A stretch of DNA of 64,000 nucleotides from Thiomonas arsenitoxydans (GCF_000253115.1 NC_014145.1:1240001-1304000), one strand, 5' to 3'; counted from the stretch's first letter, positions 54,249 to 63,272 are shown. The notes: a model not told the origin generated them from the sequence alone. A program made the numbers and translations.

Positions 54249-55634
54249 TTACAAAGGGCGCCCCTGGTCTATCCACTCCTGGGTCTTGCCGATGGGCAGC
54301 CGATACCGAGCGCAGTTGTATGGCTCCAGATACTGCAACTCAGCCTTGAGCATGTCATTGAAGACTGCGCTATCCGCGTCGGGTATCGAAAGACTCGTGA
54401 CGGCCTGGTCTAGGCGGGCGCCGAAATACACAATCTGGCGAATAGCCTCGCCGAGTTGCTCTCGGTAGCGCACTCGCATCAGGTCAGGCCCGCCCATCGA
54501 CTCGACCACGACCTGATACTTCTCGATGGAACGGCGATAGGTCCACTCGAAAAGCTCTACTGCTAGCGTCACGTCTAGGCGCTCATAGACACCTAGCATC
54601 GCAAGCGCATAGTCCTGCTGCCCTACGTCAAGAAACGAAAGCGGCGCGCAGTTTGCCAGCACGTAAGGCATGTTCGCTGCCAAACGACTCGTCCGCTTGT
54701 TGCCGTCCACGAAAGGCTGAAGGTATGCGATATTCACCCATAGAAAGAATGAGGCCTCTACCGGATTGCGAACTTGACGCGCCTTGTCAACGATGTGCCC
54801 GAGCATTTCTTCGAGAAGATTGGGAACCTGGCTGGGAACGTAGACGGTGTCTTGAATGTTGACGATTTTCTTGCGGATGGCGCCGAGGTCCGCTGGGTCC
54901 GCCAGGAGGTCGCGCATCAGCAGGCTTTGAATGTTCCGAACGACTGGAACGGTGATGCCCTCCGTCGGCACCGCATCGACAAGGAATTCAATGGTCTCCT
55001 TGTGGTTCAGGAGCATCGTTGCGTCTCTATCATCACCTTCCGAACGGCCCTTCTCAAACAGGTGGCGCGTGTCCAAGAGGCTCTTGCGATTGCCCTCAAG
55101 CCGCGAGGAGAACCACGAGAGGTCGATGAGCAGTTGCTCCAAGACCTTGCGAGCGTATGTTCCTGCGGGCAGTTGGTTCTTTGACCTGCCAGCCTCATAC
55201 AACTGGTTGGCAAGGAGCGCAGGCAGGAATGAAGACTCGTTCGGCTTGTAGTTGTCGACGAATGAACGCTGATAGGTGATGGGCTTCCTCGTCCCCAGTG
55301 GTTCCGACAGTTGAGCCACGAGCGCACGTGCCTGCGCGCTCCACTGCAAGGCTTGCTGAGTCTGTTCAAGGGTGCTCAGAGCGCGCTCGACCGCGGCGGT
55401 CGTTTCTGAGGAAGCAGCTCCGGCTGCCTCGGGTATCCGATAGACGATAGCGCGACCGGCGCCGTGCCTTTCAAGACGACCCGTCTTCGCTAGGTTGGCC
55501 AATGCACGGTTAACCGTGGGCCGGGGGCGACCAAGATGGGCCTCGATGGCTCCTGCAGCGACTCCCGCAGAACTCCCGCCCTGGCGTTGAGCCACGTACG
55601 CGACGATGGCAGTGAGGAGGTCCTCCTTGGGCAT
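54249..55634 (-). CDS. Fic-family protein with N-terminal winged helix and Gln-for-His active site
   Basis: About 461 residues. A winged HTH-like region (about 5-65, RPRPTVNRALANLAKTGRLE) precedes a Fic N-terminal domain with an inhibitory helix motif SSRLEGN (S/TxxxEG/N). The Fic core motif reads LQPFVDGNKRTSRL where HPFx(D/E)GNGRxxR is canonical: the catalytic His is Gln (codon 54717-54719), and the second Gly is Lys. Fic enzymes move AMP or similar groups onto proteins; this one may be altered in chemistry or inactive. The ATG at 55634 has GAGAG upstream; an earlier ATG at 55664 does not. Confidence 0.85.
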   Translation of the reverse strand: MPKEDLLTAIVAYVAQRQGGSSAGVAAGAIEAHLGRPRPTVNRALANLAKTGRLERHGAGRAIVYRIPEAAGAASSETTAAVERALSTLEQTQQALQWSAQARALVAQLSEPLGTRKPITYQRSFVDNYKPNESSFLPALLANQLYEAGRSKNQLPAGTYARKVLEQLLIDLSWFSSRLEGNRKSLLDTRHLFEKGRSEGDDRDATMLLNHKETIEFLVDAVPTEGITVPVVRNIQSLLMRDLLADPADLGAIRKKIVNIQDTVYVPSQVPNLLEEMLGHIVDKARQVRNPVEASFFLWVNIAYLQPFVDGNKRTSRLAANMPYVLANCAPLSFLDVGQQDYALAMLGVYERLDVTLAVELFEWTYRRSIEKYQVVVESMGGPDLMRVRYREQLGEAIRQIVYFGARLDQAVTSLSIPDADSAVFNDMLKAELQYLEPYNCARYRLPIGKTQEWIDQGRPL

Positions 55635-55658
55635 GATTTCTCTCAATGAAGTGAATCC

Positions 55659-55765
55659 TATCATTTATTTTATCATAATTCGGAAAACTTATCAATATTG
55701 TGACAAGAAAAAGGCGTATGTGATAGATTTTTGATAGAAAAGCGATTTCATATCGAGAAATGATA
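55659..55765. promoter_or_regulatory. TATCA/TGATA cluster upstream of the fic gene
   Basis: An AT-rich stretch carries TATCA at 55659, 55671 and 55690, then the complement TGATA at 55721, 55732 and 55761. Three sites in one orientation then three in the other form a symmetric array in the promoter region. The Fic protein carries its own HTH domain, so autoregulation is a possibility. Confidence 0.4.
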
Positions 55766-55788
55766 AGATTCAAGTGCGCCGACGGGCG

Positions 55789-55900
55789 GATGCGTCCAGA
55801 AGGCGGTGACGCTGAAGCGTTCGGCTTGTTGCTTAGCCCCCCTGATTGGAGCGCCATCTCGTCCCGGGCGGGGCGGACCGCAATTGGACGATGCGTCCAA
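55789..55900. promoter_or_regulatory. GATGCGTCCA repeat and TTGGACG-ATG-CGTCCAA dyad
   Basis: GATGCGTCCA occurs at 55789-55798 and 55890-55899. The second is part of a perfect dyad TTGGACG-ATG-CGTCCAA (55884-55900). No gene is seen between 55766 and 56039 apart from these sites and the terminator. Confidence 0.35.
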
Positions 55901-55922
55901 ATTTTTCGATAGTCGCCCTTGC

Positions 55923-55958
55923 AAAAAAAAGGCGCCGAACCCGGAAAGGATTCGGCGC
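55923..55958 (-). terminator. Rho-independent terminator of the hypothetical gene pair
   Basis: On the minus strand, GCGCCGAA ... TTCGGCGC with an 11-nt loop is followed by eight Ts. It lies about 80 bp past the stop of the gene at 56040. Confidence 0.88.
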
Positions 55959-56039
55959 TGAATTGCGACGCGTGACTGTTCGGCAAGCCGGTCGAGAAAC
56001 GCGTTCTTGTTGTTGCCTTCTAAAGTCCGCGGGGTGCTG

Positions 56040-56687
56040 TCAATGGACCATGACGGGCATCGCATCTTGAGCGACAGATAAGTCCGCCCGCCCAGGAGAC
56101 ACATACTCCGGGTCCGGAATGCAAACCACGACGTGGAGTGTCTCGACTGCGAAACTGCTGATGACCGCCCGCGGCGCCGCTTCTAGTTTGAGCAGTAGGT
56201 CATAAAGGTCCAAGCCGAGGGCCTCCTGTTCTAGGTCATAGCGCGACTGCATGACCCGTTGTTTGGCGGCATGCCACTGCTCTCCGTTGATGTTGTCGAC
56301 GAGCCGGGCCGAGCTCAGCAGTGCGACTTGCCGGGTTTCTGGCACAGACACTGCGAGCGTCACACTGTTATGGACCTCGACGGCTTCGATAAACCAGTCA
56401 CGCGCGACCTGGTCGACCATGGGCACGATGTACATCACTTGCGTCGATGCAGCTTGAATGTGAACCGCCACGCAGAGCATGCCCTGTCGCGATTTGGCGA
56501 TGCCCATCGCGATGCCGTGCGGGATGGTTGGGTTTTCTAGGAGCCGGACGACGGCGTCAGGTAGCTCACATAGCAATGCGTGCCCGTCGTGACGTGGTTT
56601 CTGTTTAAGCGTTGTGAGCTCTTCTGCAAGCTGAACAGGGTCGAGCACGATGCCCGCAGCGCGGGTGGTCTTGATGGTCATAGTCAA
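56040..56687 (-). CDS. Uncharacterised protein A of a tandem homologous pair
   Basis: A 215-residue, apparently soluble protein of unknown family. It is homologous to the upstream gene: both have a central stretch GM-x-x-AV-x-x-x-QAA-x-TQ, then a Pro, R-x-W and A-x-E (here GMLCVAVHIQAASTQ and VARDWFIEAVE), and a late V-V-V-x-x-P-D/A segment. No catalytic motif, signal peptide or membrane helix is recognised. Codon use and GC are slightly lower than the core genes. Last gene before a strong terminator. Confidence 0.6.
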   Translation of the reverse strand: MTMTIKTTRAAGIVLDPVQLAEELTTLKQKPRHDGHALLCELPDAVVRLLENPTIPHGIAMGIAKSRQGMLCVAVHIQAASTQVMYIVPMVDQVARDWFIEAVEVHNSVTLAVSVPETRQVALLSSARLVDNINGEQWHAAKQRVMQSRYDLEQEALGLDLYDLLLKLEAAPRAVISSFAVETLHVVVCIPDPEYVSPGRADLSVAQDAMPVMVH

Positions 56688-56705
56688 TGTTCCTTTGAGG
56701 TAGTA

Positions 56706-56731
56706 GGTGGCCTACACGTTGTGTAGCCACC
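56706..56731. other. Intercistronic hairpin between proteins B and A
   Basis: GGTGGCCTACAC paired with GTGTAGCCACC around GTT, one bulged base, in the 64-bp gap between the two homologous genes. It may shape mRNA stability or attenuate the downstream gene; there is no T-run on either side. Confidence 0.4.
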
Positions 56732-56751
56732 GACCTCTAGGAGCAACAGTT

Positions 56752-57492
56752 TCAGTGCAACACCTGGCTCTGCACGATGTCCGTGCCCGACGCCTCGTCC
56801 ATGCTGCCATCTGCTGAAGCACCAGGTGGCCAATCAGCTGGTTGGACGACTACGACGTACCGCTCGCGCGTAATGACATCGTTAATCAACGACGCGTCAT
56901 ACCCCTCCATCTCCGCGATGCGGACGACCGCGCGCAGTTCCGCTCGGTGCAGCTGACCCGAGTGTGGCCCACCAGCGTCCGGCGCGACATCAAGAGAGGC
57001 CGGCAGTGACGCGGCGTCCGGCCTTTCGCCGAGGTAAGGCACGTCCAACACGGCGACATACGCTGAATCAGATGCTTCCAGCAGAAATCGGAACCGGCCA
57101 TCGCGCTCTAACGCCTGAAGCAACCACTTCCGGACGAGCTTGCTTGCAAACGGTGCGACGACTGCGAGCTGCGTGTCGGCAGCTTGCATCGTGAGCACCG
57201 CGTAACGCATTCCAGTTTTATTTCCTTGCAGTTCAACCAGAAGGCATGTCTTGTCGTGGCTCTTGTCGGAAAGCAGCCGGAGGAGCGGGTGCGGCACCTC
57301 CAAGACTACGGTGTGATGCTGCAGGACTGCATGGTCCAACATGCCCGGAAATGCTCGCTGTAGCTCGTCCGGCGTCCAGATTTCCGCGGATAAGTGATGG
57401 ATTTTTGGGGATTGGTGTTGATTTCCATGCAAACCTGACCCACTATTTCCATCTCGATCTGACCCACCCTTGTTTGTGAACTTGAAGCTCAC
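56752..57492 (-). pseudogene. Uncharacterised protein B, N-terminus replaced by IS21 sequence
   Basis: The open frame has 246 codons, but the first ~25 ([15 protein letters not shown]...) lie inside IS21 element 2, whose end is at 57416. The native part starts around SPKIHHLSAEIWTPDELQ and is homologous to protein A (GMRYAVLTMQAADTQ, VRKWLLQALE). The C-terminus has an acidic tail. The IS insertion removed the original start; a chimeric product could still be made from the ATG inside the IS. Function unknown. Confidence 0.6.
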
Positions 57493-58292
57493 GTTGTGGA
57501 TAAGTTCTTGGGTATCTTCTCCTTCTTGGTCGTCTGTGGGGGTTGCTGTGCAGAGCTGTTTTTGAACCGGAAGCTGTCGTTACCGGTTTCCAGAATATGG
57601 CAGTGATGCGTGAGCCGGTCTAGCAGTGCCGTGGTCATTTTGGCATCCCCGAACACGCCGGCCCATTCGCTGAAGCTCAGGTTGGTGGTGATCACGACAC
57701 TGGTGCGCTCGTACAGCTTGGACAGCAGGTGAAACAGCAAGGCACCGCCTGAAGCGCTGAACGGCAGGTAACCCAGCTCATCGAGAATCACCAGATCGGC
57801 ATAGGCCAGCCGGTGGGCCAACTGTCCGGACTTGCCGTTGGCCTTCTCCTGCTCCAATGCATTGACCAGCTCCACCGTGGACAAGAACCGAACCCTGCGG
57901 TGATGGTGCTCAATGGCCTGCACACCGAGGGCTGTGGCAATGTGGGTCTTGCCAGTGCCGGGCCCGCCCACGAGGACCACGTTGTTGGCATCCTCCAGGA
58001 ACGCGCACCGATGCAACTGGCGCACCAGGGCTTCGTTCACTTCGCTGTGCGAGAAGTCAAAGCCTGCCAGGTCCCGATACGCCGGGAATCTTGCCCCCTT
58101 CAACTGGTAGGCCACCGAGCGCACTTCTCGCTCGGCGGTCTCCGCTTTGAGTAACTGCGACAGGATCGGCTGGGCTGCCTCGAAAGCGGGAGCACCTTGC
58201 TCGGCCAGTTCAGTGACCGCCTGGGCCATGCCGTGCATCTTGAGCTCGCGCAGCATGATCACGATGGAAGCGATGGCAGGGTCATGACGCAT
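57489..58292 (-). CDS. istB: IS21 helper ATPase IstB (element 2)
   Basis: A 267-residue AAA+ ATPase. Walker [14 protein letters not shown], Walker [30 protein letters not shown] and the C-terminal [17 protein letters not shown] are intact. It overlaps the end of istA by 11 nt. Confidence 0.93.
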   Translation of the reverse strand: MRHDPAIASIVIMLRELKMHGMAQAVTELAEQGAPAFEAAQPILSQLLKAETAEREVRSVAYQLKGARFPAYRDLAGFDFSHSEVNEALVRQLHRCAFLEDANNVVLVGGPGTGKTHIATALGVQAIEHHHRRVRFLSTVELVNALEQEKANGKSGQLAHRLAYADLVILDELGYLPFSASGGALLFHLLSKLYERTSVVITTNLSFSEWAGVFGDAKMTTALLDRLTHHCHILETGNDSFRFKNSSAQQPPQTTKKEKIPKNLSTT

Positions 58293-59832
58293 AGCGGACC
58301 TCCCTCAGTTGGTCATAGCGAAGCACGTTGGCCTGGGGTTCCACAGACAGCTTGAGTGCCTGGGGAGAGGTGACAGGCGCCGGGGCCGGCTTGCCATCGA
58401 GCAAGCGGTGCAAGACATTCAGGATGTGGGTCTTGCTGGCGGCTCCGGCCTCCAAGGCCAGTTCCACCGCCGCCAGCACAGCCTGCTCGTCGTGGTGCAG
58501 CACCAGCGCCATAACCTCCACCATCTCCCTATCTCCACCCGGCTGTTTCACGAGTGCAGCCTGCAGTCGCTTGAAGGCTCCAGGCAGCTCCAGGAACGGA
58601 GCACCGTTGCGCAGGGCCCCGGGCTTGCGCTGCAGCACCGCCAGGTAGTGGCGCCAGTCGTAGACGGTCTGGCCAGCGCCATGGTGGTTGCGCTCGATCA
58701 GGCGCTGATGCTCACAGACGATCTGGCCCTCGGCCGCGACAACCAGGCGATCCGCGTAGACCCGCAGGCTCACAGGCCGATTGGCCTACGGCGCTGGCAC
58801 GCTGTAGCGGTTGCGCTCGAAGTGGATCAGGCAGGTGGGCGAGACCCGCTTGGTGTGTTCCACAAAGCCATCGAAGGGCCGTGGCACCGGCATCAAGGCG
58901 GCCCGCTCCTGGGCCCAGACGTGAGCTACGGTACCCGGCAGCTTGCCATGCGCAATCTCGCGCCATAGCGCCTGGCAGCGTTGTTCCAGCCAGACGTTGA
59001 GATCGTCGAGGGCCGGGAAGGCCGGCACGACTTGCCACAGCCGGTGGCGCGCATCACACACATTCTTCTCCACCTGGCCCTTCTCCCAGCCGGAGGCGGG
59101 GTTGCAGAACTCGGCCTCGAACAAGAAGTGGCTGGCCATGGCCGCAAAGCGTGCGTTGACATCACGTTCCTTACCCCTGCGAACCCGATCCACAGCGGTG
59201 CGCATGTTGTCATAGATACCCCGGCGCGGCACGCCACCGAACACCGCAAAGGCGTGGTTGTGCGCGTCAAACAGCATCTCGTGGGTCTGCAGCAGATAGG
59301 CGCGCAGGTAGAACGCCCGGCTGTGGCTGAGCTTGAAGTGCGCCACCTGCAGCTTGGTGCGCACTCCGGCAATAACCGCCCAGTCCTCACTCCAGTCAAA
59401 CTGAAAGGCCTCACCTGGGCCGAAGGTCAGGGGCACGAAGGTGCCACGGCCCGTAGTCTGCTGGGCCACCAGGCGCTCCTCGTGCCAAAGCCGGACGAAG
59501 GCCGCGACGCGGTTGTAGGAGCCCGGGTAGCCCAGGGTCTGTAGATCCGCGTGCATCTGCTTGACGGTGCGCCGCTGCTTGCGTGATCGGCCAGCCTCGG
59601 CCTTGAGCCAGCCAGCGAGTTTGCCAGCGAAAGGATCGAGCTTGCTGGGGCTAACCCGCTTGGCGTAGTGCGGTTCGGACTCGCCTGCGCGCAGGTACTT
59701 GCGGATGGTGTTGCGAGAAAGGCCGGTGCGGCGGGAGATCTCGCGGATGGACATCTGCTCGCGCAGGGCCCAGCGTCTGATAACACTCAGTGTTGCCACG
59801 TCTATCACTCCTGGTCTCCTGCTGCTAAACAA
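58282..59832 (-). pseudogene. istA: IS21 transposase IstA (element 2) with in-frame amber stop
   Basis: One continuous frame of about 516 codons is broken by a single TAG at 58786-58788. Upstream, residues 1-348 contain the HTH (SIREISRRTGLSRNTIRKYL) and the whole DDE core (FQFDWSEDW, RRGIYDNMRTAVD, ASGWEKGQVEKNV), ending SVPAP. Downstream, ANRPVSLRVYADRL and [11 protein letters not shown] continue the family sequence in the same frame. A Tyr, Trp or Gln codon probably mutated. Unless the stop is read through, only a C-terminally truncated transposase is made. The start may be a GTG slightly downstream of 59832. Confidence 0.88.
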
Positions 59833-59968
59833 AGCAGCAGGTTAGGGTTAGTACGTGGGTCAGATTTAGATGGAAATCCTGGGGGTTACTGGGTCAGTTC
59901 TGGATGGAAATCAACATTCGGAGCATCTGATTTGAGGATTGAGGCCGCATTGTCGGGCAGTGCTACGC

Positions 59969-60070
59969 CATTGTTATGCTGAAATGTTATAGATAACATT
60001 TTTGGCGTCCGATGTTCGCCTAGGGGTCACTCACTCACATCCGCATTGTTATCGACATTTTTCCCGATAA
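59969..60070. repeat. Inverted/direct repeats between IS21 element 2 and truncated hsdM
   Basis: CATTGTTAT is repeated at 59969-59977 and 60044-60052. AATGTTAT-AG-ATAACATT (59983-60000) is a perfect dyad, and TTATCG ... CGATAA (60049-60070) ends exactly where hsdM homology starts. This looks like the end of another element or a recombination site. No gene is visible in 59917-60070. Confidence 0.45.
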
Positions 60071-60727
60071 GGTGGCTATATCTGGATTCTGGACAACCAC
60101 AAACGCCCTGACCGCAAGGGCAAGGTTCAGCTCATCGACGCCACGCGCATGTACGCCAAGATGAAGAAGAGCCTGGGCAACAAGCGGGTGTTCCTCACCG
60201 AGGGGCAAATCGCCGAAATCGTTGCGACGTATGCCGGCAATCTCGATGGCGCCACCTTTGGCCTGGAGTACAAGGAGCCGGTCAAGGGCAACGGCCAAGG
60301 AGCCACCAGCGGCCAGACCGAGGACGAACCACCCCGCGTGGTGTCCAAAATCTTCCCGAACACTTTCTTCGGCTACCGAAAAGTGACGGTCGACCGCCCG
60401 CCACAGCCAGGCAAGGAGGTGAAGGTCAAGTTCAAGAAAGGCCAGAAGCCGTATGACCCTGAGCTACGTGACACCGAGAGCATCCCGCTGGGCGAGGACA
60501 TCGCCGCCTACATGGCGCGCGAGGTGTTGCCGCACGTGCCGGACGCCTTTGTCAACGAGGACATCAAGGACGAGAAGGACGGCCAGGTTGGCAAGGTGGG
60601 CTATGAAGTCAACTTCAACCGCTACTTCTATGTCTACAAACCGCCGCGCCCGCCTGAGGTGATTGCCGAGGAGATTCGGGCGATGGAGGCAAGGTTCCTG
60701 GAGTTGATGAAGGGGGTGGTGGCGTGA
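60071..60727 (+). pseudogene. hsdM: Type I restriction-modification methyltransferase subunit, 3' fragment
   Basis: Homology to HsdM starts at GGYIWILDNHKRPDRKGK, directly after a TAA at 60068-60070, and runs through LIDATRMYAKMKKSLGNKR and DTESIPLGEDIAAYM to the normal C-terminus (219 codons). The SAM-binding and NPPF catalytic parts are missing. An ATG at 60149 could start a 192-residue remnant. Its stop overlaps the hsdS GTG (GTGA), the native operon joint. The system cannot methylate unless a full hsdM exists elsewhere. Confidence 0.85.
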
Positions 60728-61914
60728 GCGCATTGACCGCGCTGAAGCATGTCGCTCGATTTGAGTATGGCGACGCACTCGCCCAAGAAGCAAGGACAGA
60801 GGGGGAAGTACCTGTCTATGGCTCGAACGGGATTACCGGTACGCACAATGCTGCCAACACTTTCGGACCCGCAATCATCGTTGGCCGTAAAGGCTCCTTT
60901 GGGAAGGTTACGTGGACCGATGTACCCAGCTTCTGCATCGATACAGCCTATTTCATCGACAGCCGAAGCACGAAAGCAAGCCTTCGCTGGCTGTACTGGT
61001 CGCTACAGACGCTTGGCCTGGACGAACACTCCGAAGACACGGGCGTTCCAGGCCTTTCCCGTGAAAAGGCTTACCAAGCCAAGTTGAAACTACCGCCAAG
61101 CGTAGAGCAAGAACGCATCTCCAACTTCCTCGACGAGAAGACGGCGCGGATTGATGCTTTGATTGCAGAGAAGGAGAGGTTGGTTGAGAAGCTGGAAGAG
61201 CACTGGGCTTCCGTAATTTCCACTGAGCTTGGAGCCAACGAGACTGAAGGGAAGCATGCTTGGACAACTATTCCGCTCAAGTATGTGACAGTCGCACGGT
61301 GTGACGGGCCGTTTGGGTCGGCGCTCACGTCAGCCCATTATGTCGATGAGGGCGCACGAGTGATTCGTCTGCAGAACATCCGCTTTGGTGAATTCGACTC
61401 CACAGACGCGGCGTTCATAGACGACGACTATTTCGCCCGTGAACTTACCTATCACTCGGTTCTGGAGGGCGACATTTTGATTGCGGGACTTGGTGATGAG
61501 AAGAATTTTGTTGGCCGAGCGTGCGTAGCGCCAAATCTGGGCTCGAACGCGCTGGTCAAAGCTGATTGCTTTCGTTTCCGCGTTGATACCAAGAGGGTTC
61601 TGCCAAAATTTGTGGCGCTGCAATTGTCCGCCACGGCGCAGCGTGACGGAGGCTTGCTTTCTTCCGGGTCAACACGGCAGCGTATCCCGCTTACCGTCAC
61701 TGAATGCAGGCTGCTGTGCCTGCCAGCGTTGGCAGAACAGATTGACATCGTCGAGCGACTAGAGCGACGAAAGCGGGAACACTCGACCTTGCTGCATCAC
61801 ACGGCTGAGCACATCGCCCGCCTCCGTGAGTACCGCTCATCCCTGGTTTCAGCGGCCGTCACGGGCCAGCTGAATGTCGACGCCTTTGAGGCTCGGCAGG
61901 TGGAGGCGGCCTAG
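60724..61914 (+). CDS. hsdS: Type I restriction-modification specificity subunit
   Basis: A 396-residue HsdS. The first target recognition domain (about 1-125; GEVPVYGSNGITGTHN, IIVGRKGSFGKV) is followed by the central conserved helices (PPSVEQERISNFLDEKTARIDALI). The second domain (about 185-335) has VIRLQNIRFGEFDS and LLSSGSTRQRIPL. A C-terminal helical repeat (LEEH / LREYRSSLVSAAVTGQL) closes it. Both domains appear intact, but its hsdM and hsdR partners are broken here. It starts with GTG. Confidence 0.9.
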   Translation: MSALTALKHVARFEYGDALAQEARTEGEVPVYGSNGITGTHNAANTFGPAIIVGRKGSFGKVTWTDVPSFCIDTAYFIDSRSTKASLRWLYWSLQTLGLDEHSEDTGVPGLSREKAYQAKLKLPPSVEQERISNFLDEKTARIDALIAEKERLVEKLEEHWASVISTELGANETEGKHAWTTIPLKYVTVARCDGPFGSALTSAHYVDEGARVIRLQNIRFGEFDSTDAAFIDDDYFARELTYHSVLEGDILIAGLGDEKNFVGRACVAPNLGSNALVKADCFRFRVDTKRVLPKFVALQLSATAQRDGGLLSSGSTRQRIPLTVTECRLLCLPALAEQIDIVERLERRKREHSTLLHHTAEHIARLREYRSSLVSAAVTGQLNVDAFEARQVEAA

Positions 61915-63053
61915 TGGCTGGCAGGAAGCAGCACTACGTTCCCCGCTTCTTGCAGGCGGGGTTTCGCAGTCGCCCGCAGACTGCGGATGGTGCTCCTCGC
62001 ACGTGGCTCCATCTGCCAGGTGCTAAGCCTGTTGAAGCGGCGCTGTCGGATGTTGGGCACGATGCTTGGTTCTATACGTTCCGGCGTAACGGTGTGACTA
62101 TTGAATGTGCGGATGGCGCTATTTCAGAAGCAGAGCGCGCGTGGATGAGCAGCCTCGTCCGGAGCCTGCGCGAAGACGCGGCGTTTGACCTGGACGGCCA
62201 TCACGCCGAGATTTCCCACTTGCTATCCCATCTGGTTCTGCGAAACCGAGCAGTGTGGAAGCTCATTGAGGCTCCAGCTGGTCCGTTGTTCGACAGATTG
62301 CGAGAGGCGGCGCAGGACACGGTTTGGCTCGCGGGCTCCGTCAAGCAGCTGTTGGGGTCAAATCGCTCGTTCTTCGAGGAAGCACTTTCAGCGATGTACC
62401 CAGGAGCTGACATCGGGGTATTGCTCGACCAATTCGAGAGCGCACTTGCGGCCGGCAACGTGTCCCCCGCATCTGAAGGCGCGATGTCAATGTTGAAGTT
62501 CGTGCAGGACAGCCTTCTGCCTCGTGTGCTCAGCGTCCTTCGCGTGCGGGTCATGGGAGATGCACTCAGAGACCCCAGTCAATTCAAGTTGTTCAAGGAC
62601 TGCACCTTTGAGGTTGTTCGGAGTGAGAACGGGTGTCTCATTCAGGGAGACACACCCGTGGTCTTTCACAAAACGGATGGCACGGGCTTTACGCCCATCC
62701 CGTCAGAGGGAGAAGACTTCGACTACGCCTACATGCCATTAGCGCCCTCGGTCTTTCTCCTTGCTTCCAAGGGTGGCAGGCCATCCTTTCTGGATGACCT
62801 CCGAGACGCTAGCGCCGCTTGTTCCGATACGTACTTCATCGCCACCGAGCAAAGCGATGCACTCGCCCAGCTCGCGCAGACAATTGGCAACAGCTTTCCA
62901 GTGCCGAGTCAACAGCAAATCAATGGCATGTTTGCCGAGTCGTTGAACGGAGGTGGCTCCTTTGATGCGGACGACACCGAGCTGACGGCAGTCCTCGACA
63001 CGCTGTTCGCCGACTTCCTCGGCCCGAATCCGCCGGTGTTGACCAACGCATAA
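61914..63053 (+). CDS. DUF4238 protein inside the type I RM operon
   Basis: A 379-residue protein starting with GTG that shares one base with the hsdS stop (TAGTG). The N-terminal HYVPRFLQAGF motif and the later LIQGDTPVVF segment are the marks of DUF4238, a family of unknown function often found near defence genes. The middle is helical with a Ser/Arg-rich region, and there is no membrane segment. Its tight coupling to hsdS and position before hsdR suggest a role with the RM system, either defence or protection. The function is not known. Confidence 0.75.
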   Translation: MAGRKQHYVPRFLQAGFRSRPQTADGAPRTWLHLPGAKPVEAALSDVGHDAWFYTFRRNGVTIECADGAISEAERAWMSSLVRSLREDAAFDLDGHHAEISHLLSHLVLRNRAVWKLIEAPAGPLFDRLREAAQDTVWLAGSVKQLLGSNRSFFEEALSAMYPGADIGVLLDQFESALAAGNVSPASEGAMSMLKFVQDSLLPRVLSVLRVRVMGDALRDPSQFKLFKDCTFEVVRSENGCLIQGDTPVVFHKTDGTGFTPIPSEGEDFDYAYMPLAPSVFLLASKGGRPSFLDDLRDASAACSDTYFIATEQSDALAQLAQTIGNSFPVPSQQQINGMFAESLNGGGSFDADDTELTAVLDTLFADFLGPNPPVLTNA

Positions 63054-63100
63054 CCACAGCGCCTATACGGCTGGACCTACATCAATAAGAAAAAATCCAA

Positions 63101-63272
63101 ATGCCCAAGCTCTCCAACGTCCACACCGAACGCATCTTCGAGAACGAGCTCTGCGACCACTTGGCCACCCACGGCTGGACCGTCCGCACCCACCTGCAGA
63201 ATGCGACCGGCTACAGCCGCGAGCTTGCCCTGTTCCCGGACGACCTACTGGTGTTCGTGAAGGAAACGCAAG
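63101..63272 (+). pseudogene. hsdR: Type I restriction endonuclease subunit, 5' fragment
   Basis: About 57 codons of an HsdR N-terminus (KLSNVHTERIFENELCDHL, RELALFPDDLLVF) up to the left end of an IS66-family element at 63273. The frame then ends within the element after LPNPSFQ. The rest of hsdR, if present, would lie beyond the right edge of the window after the IS. Confidence 0.85.

Larger units (their letters stand above)
57416..59916 (-). mobile_element. IS21-family element 2
   Basis: About 2.5 kb on the minus strand. Ends share TGTTGATTTCCAT as inverted repeats, each followed by internal TTTCCATCT...CTGACCCA-type repeats. Flanks (GGGATTGG left, TTCGGAGC right) show no target duplication. 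The element differs from IS21 element 1 in ends and proteins. It cuts protein B on one side, and the DNA on the other side leads to a 5'-truncated hsdM. Confidence 0.88.
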
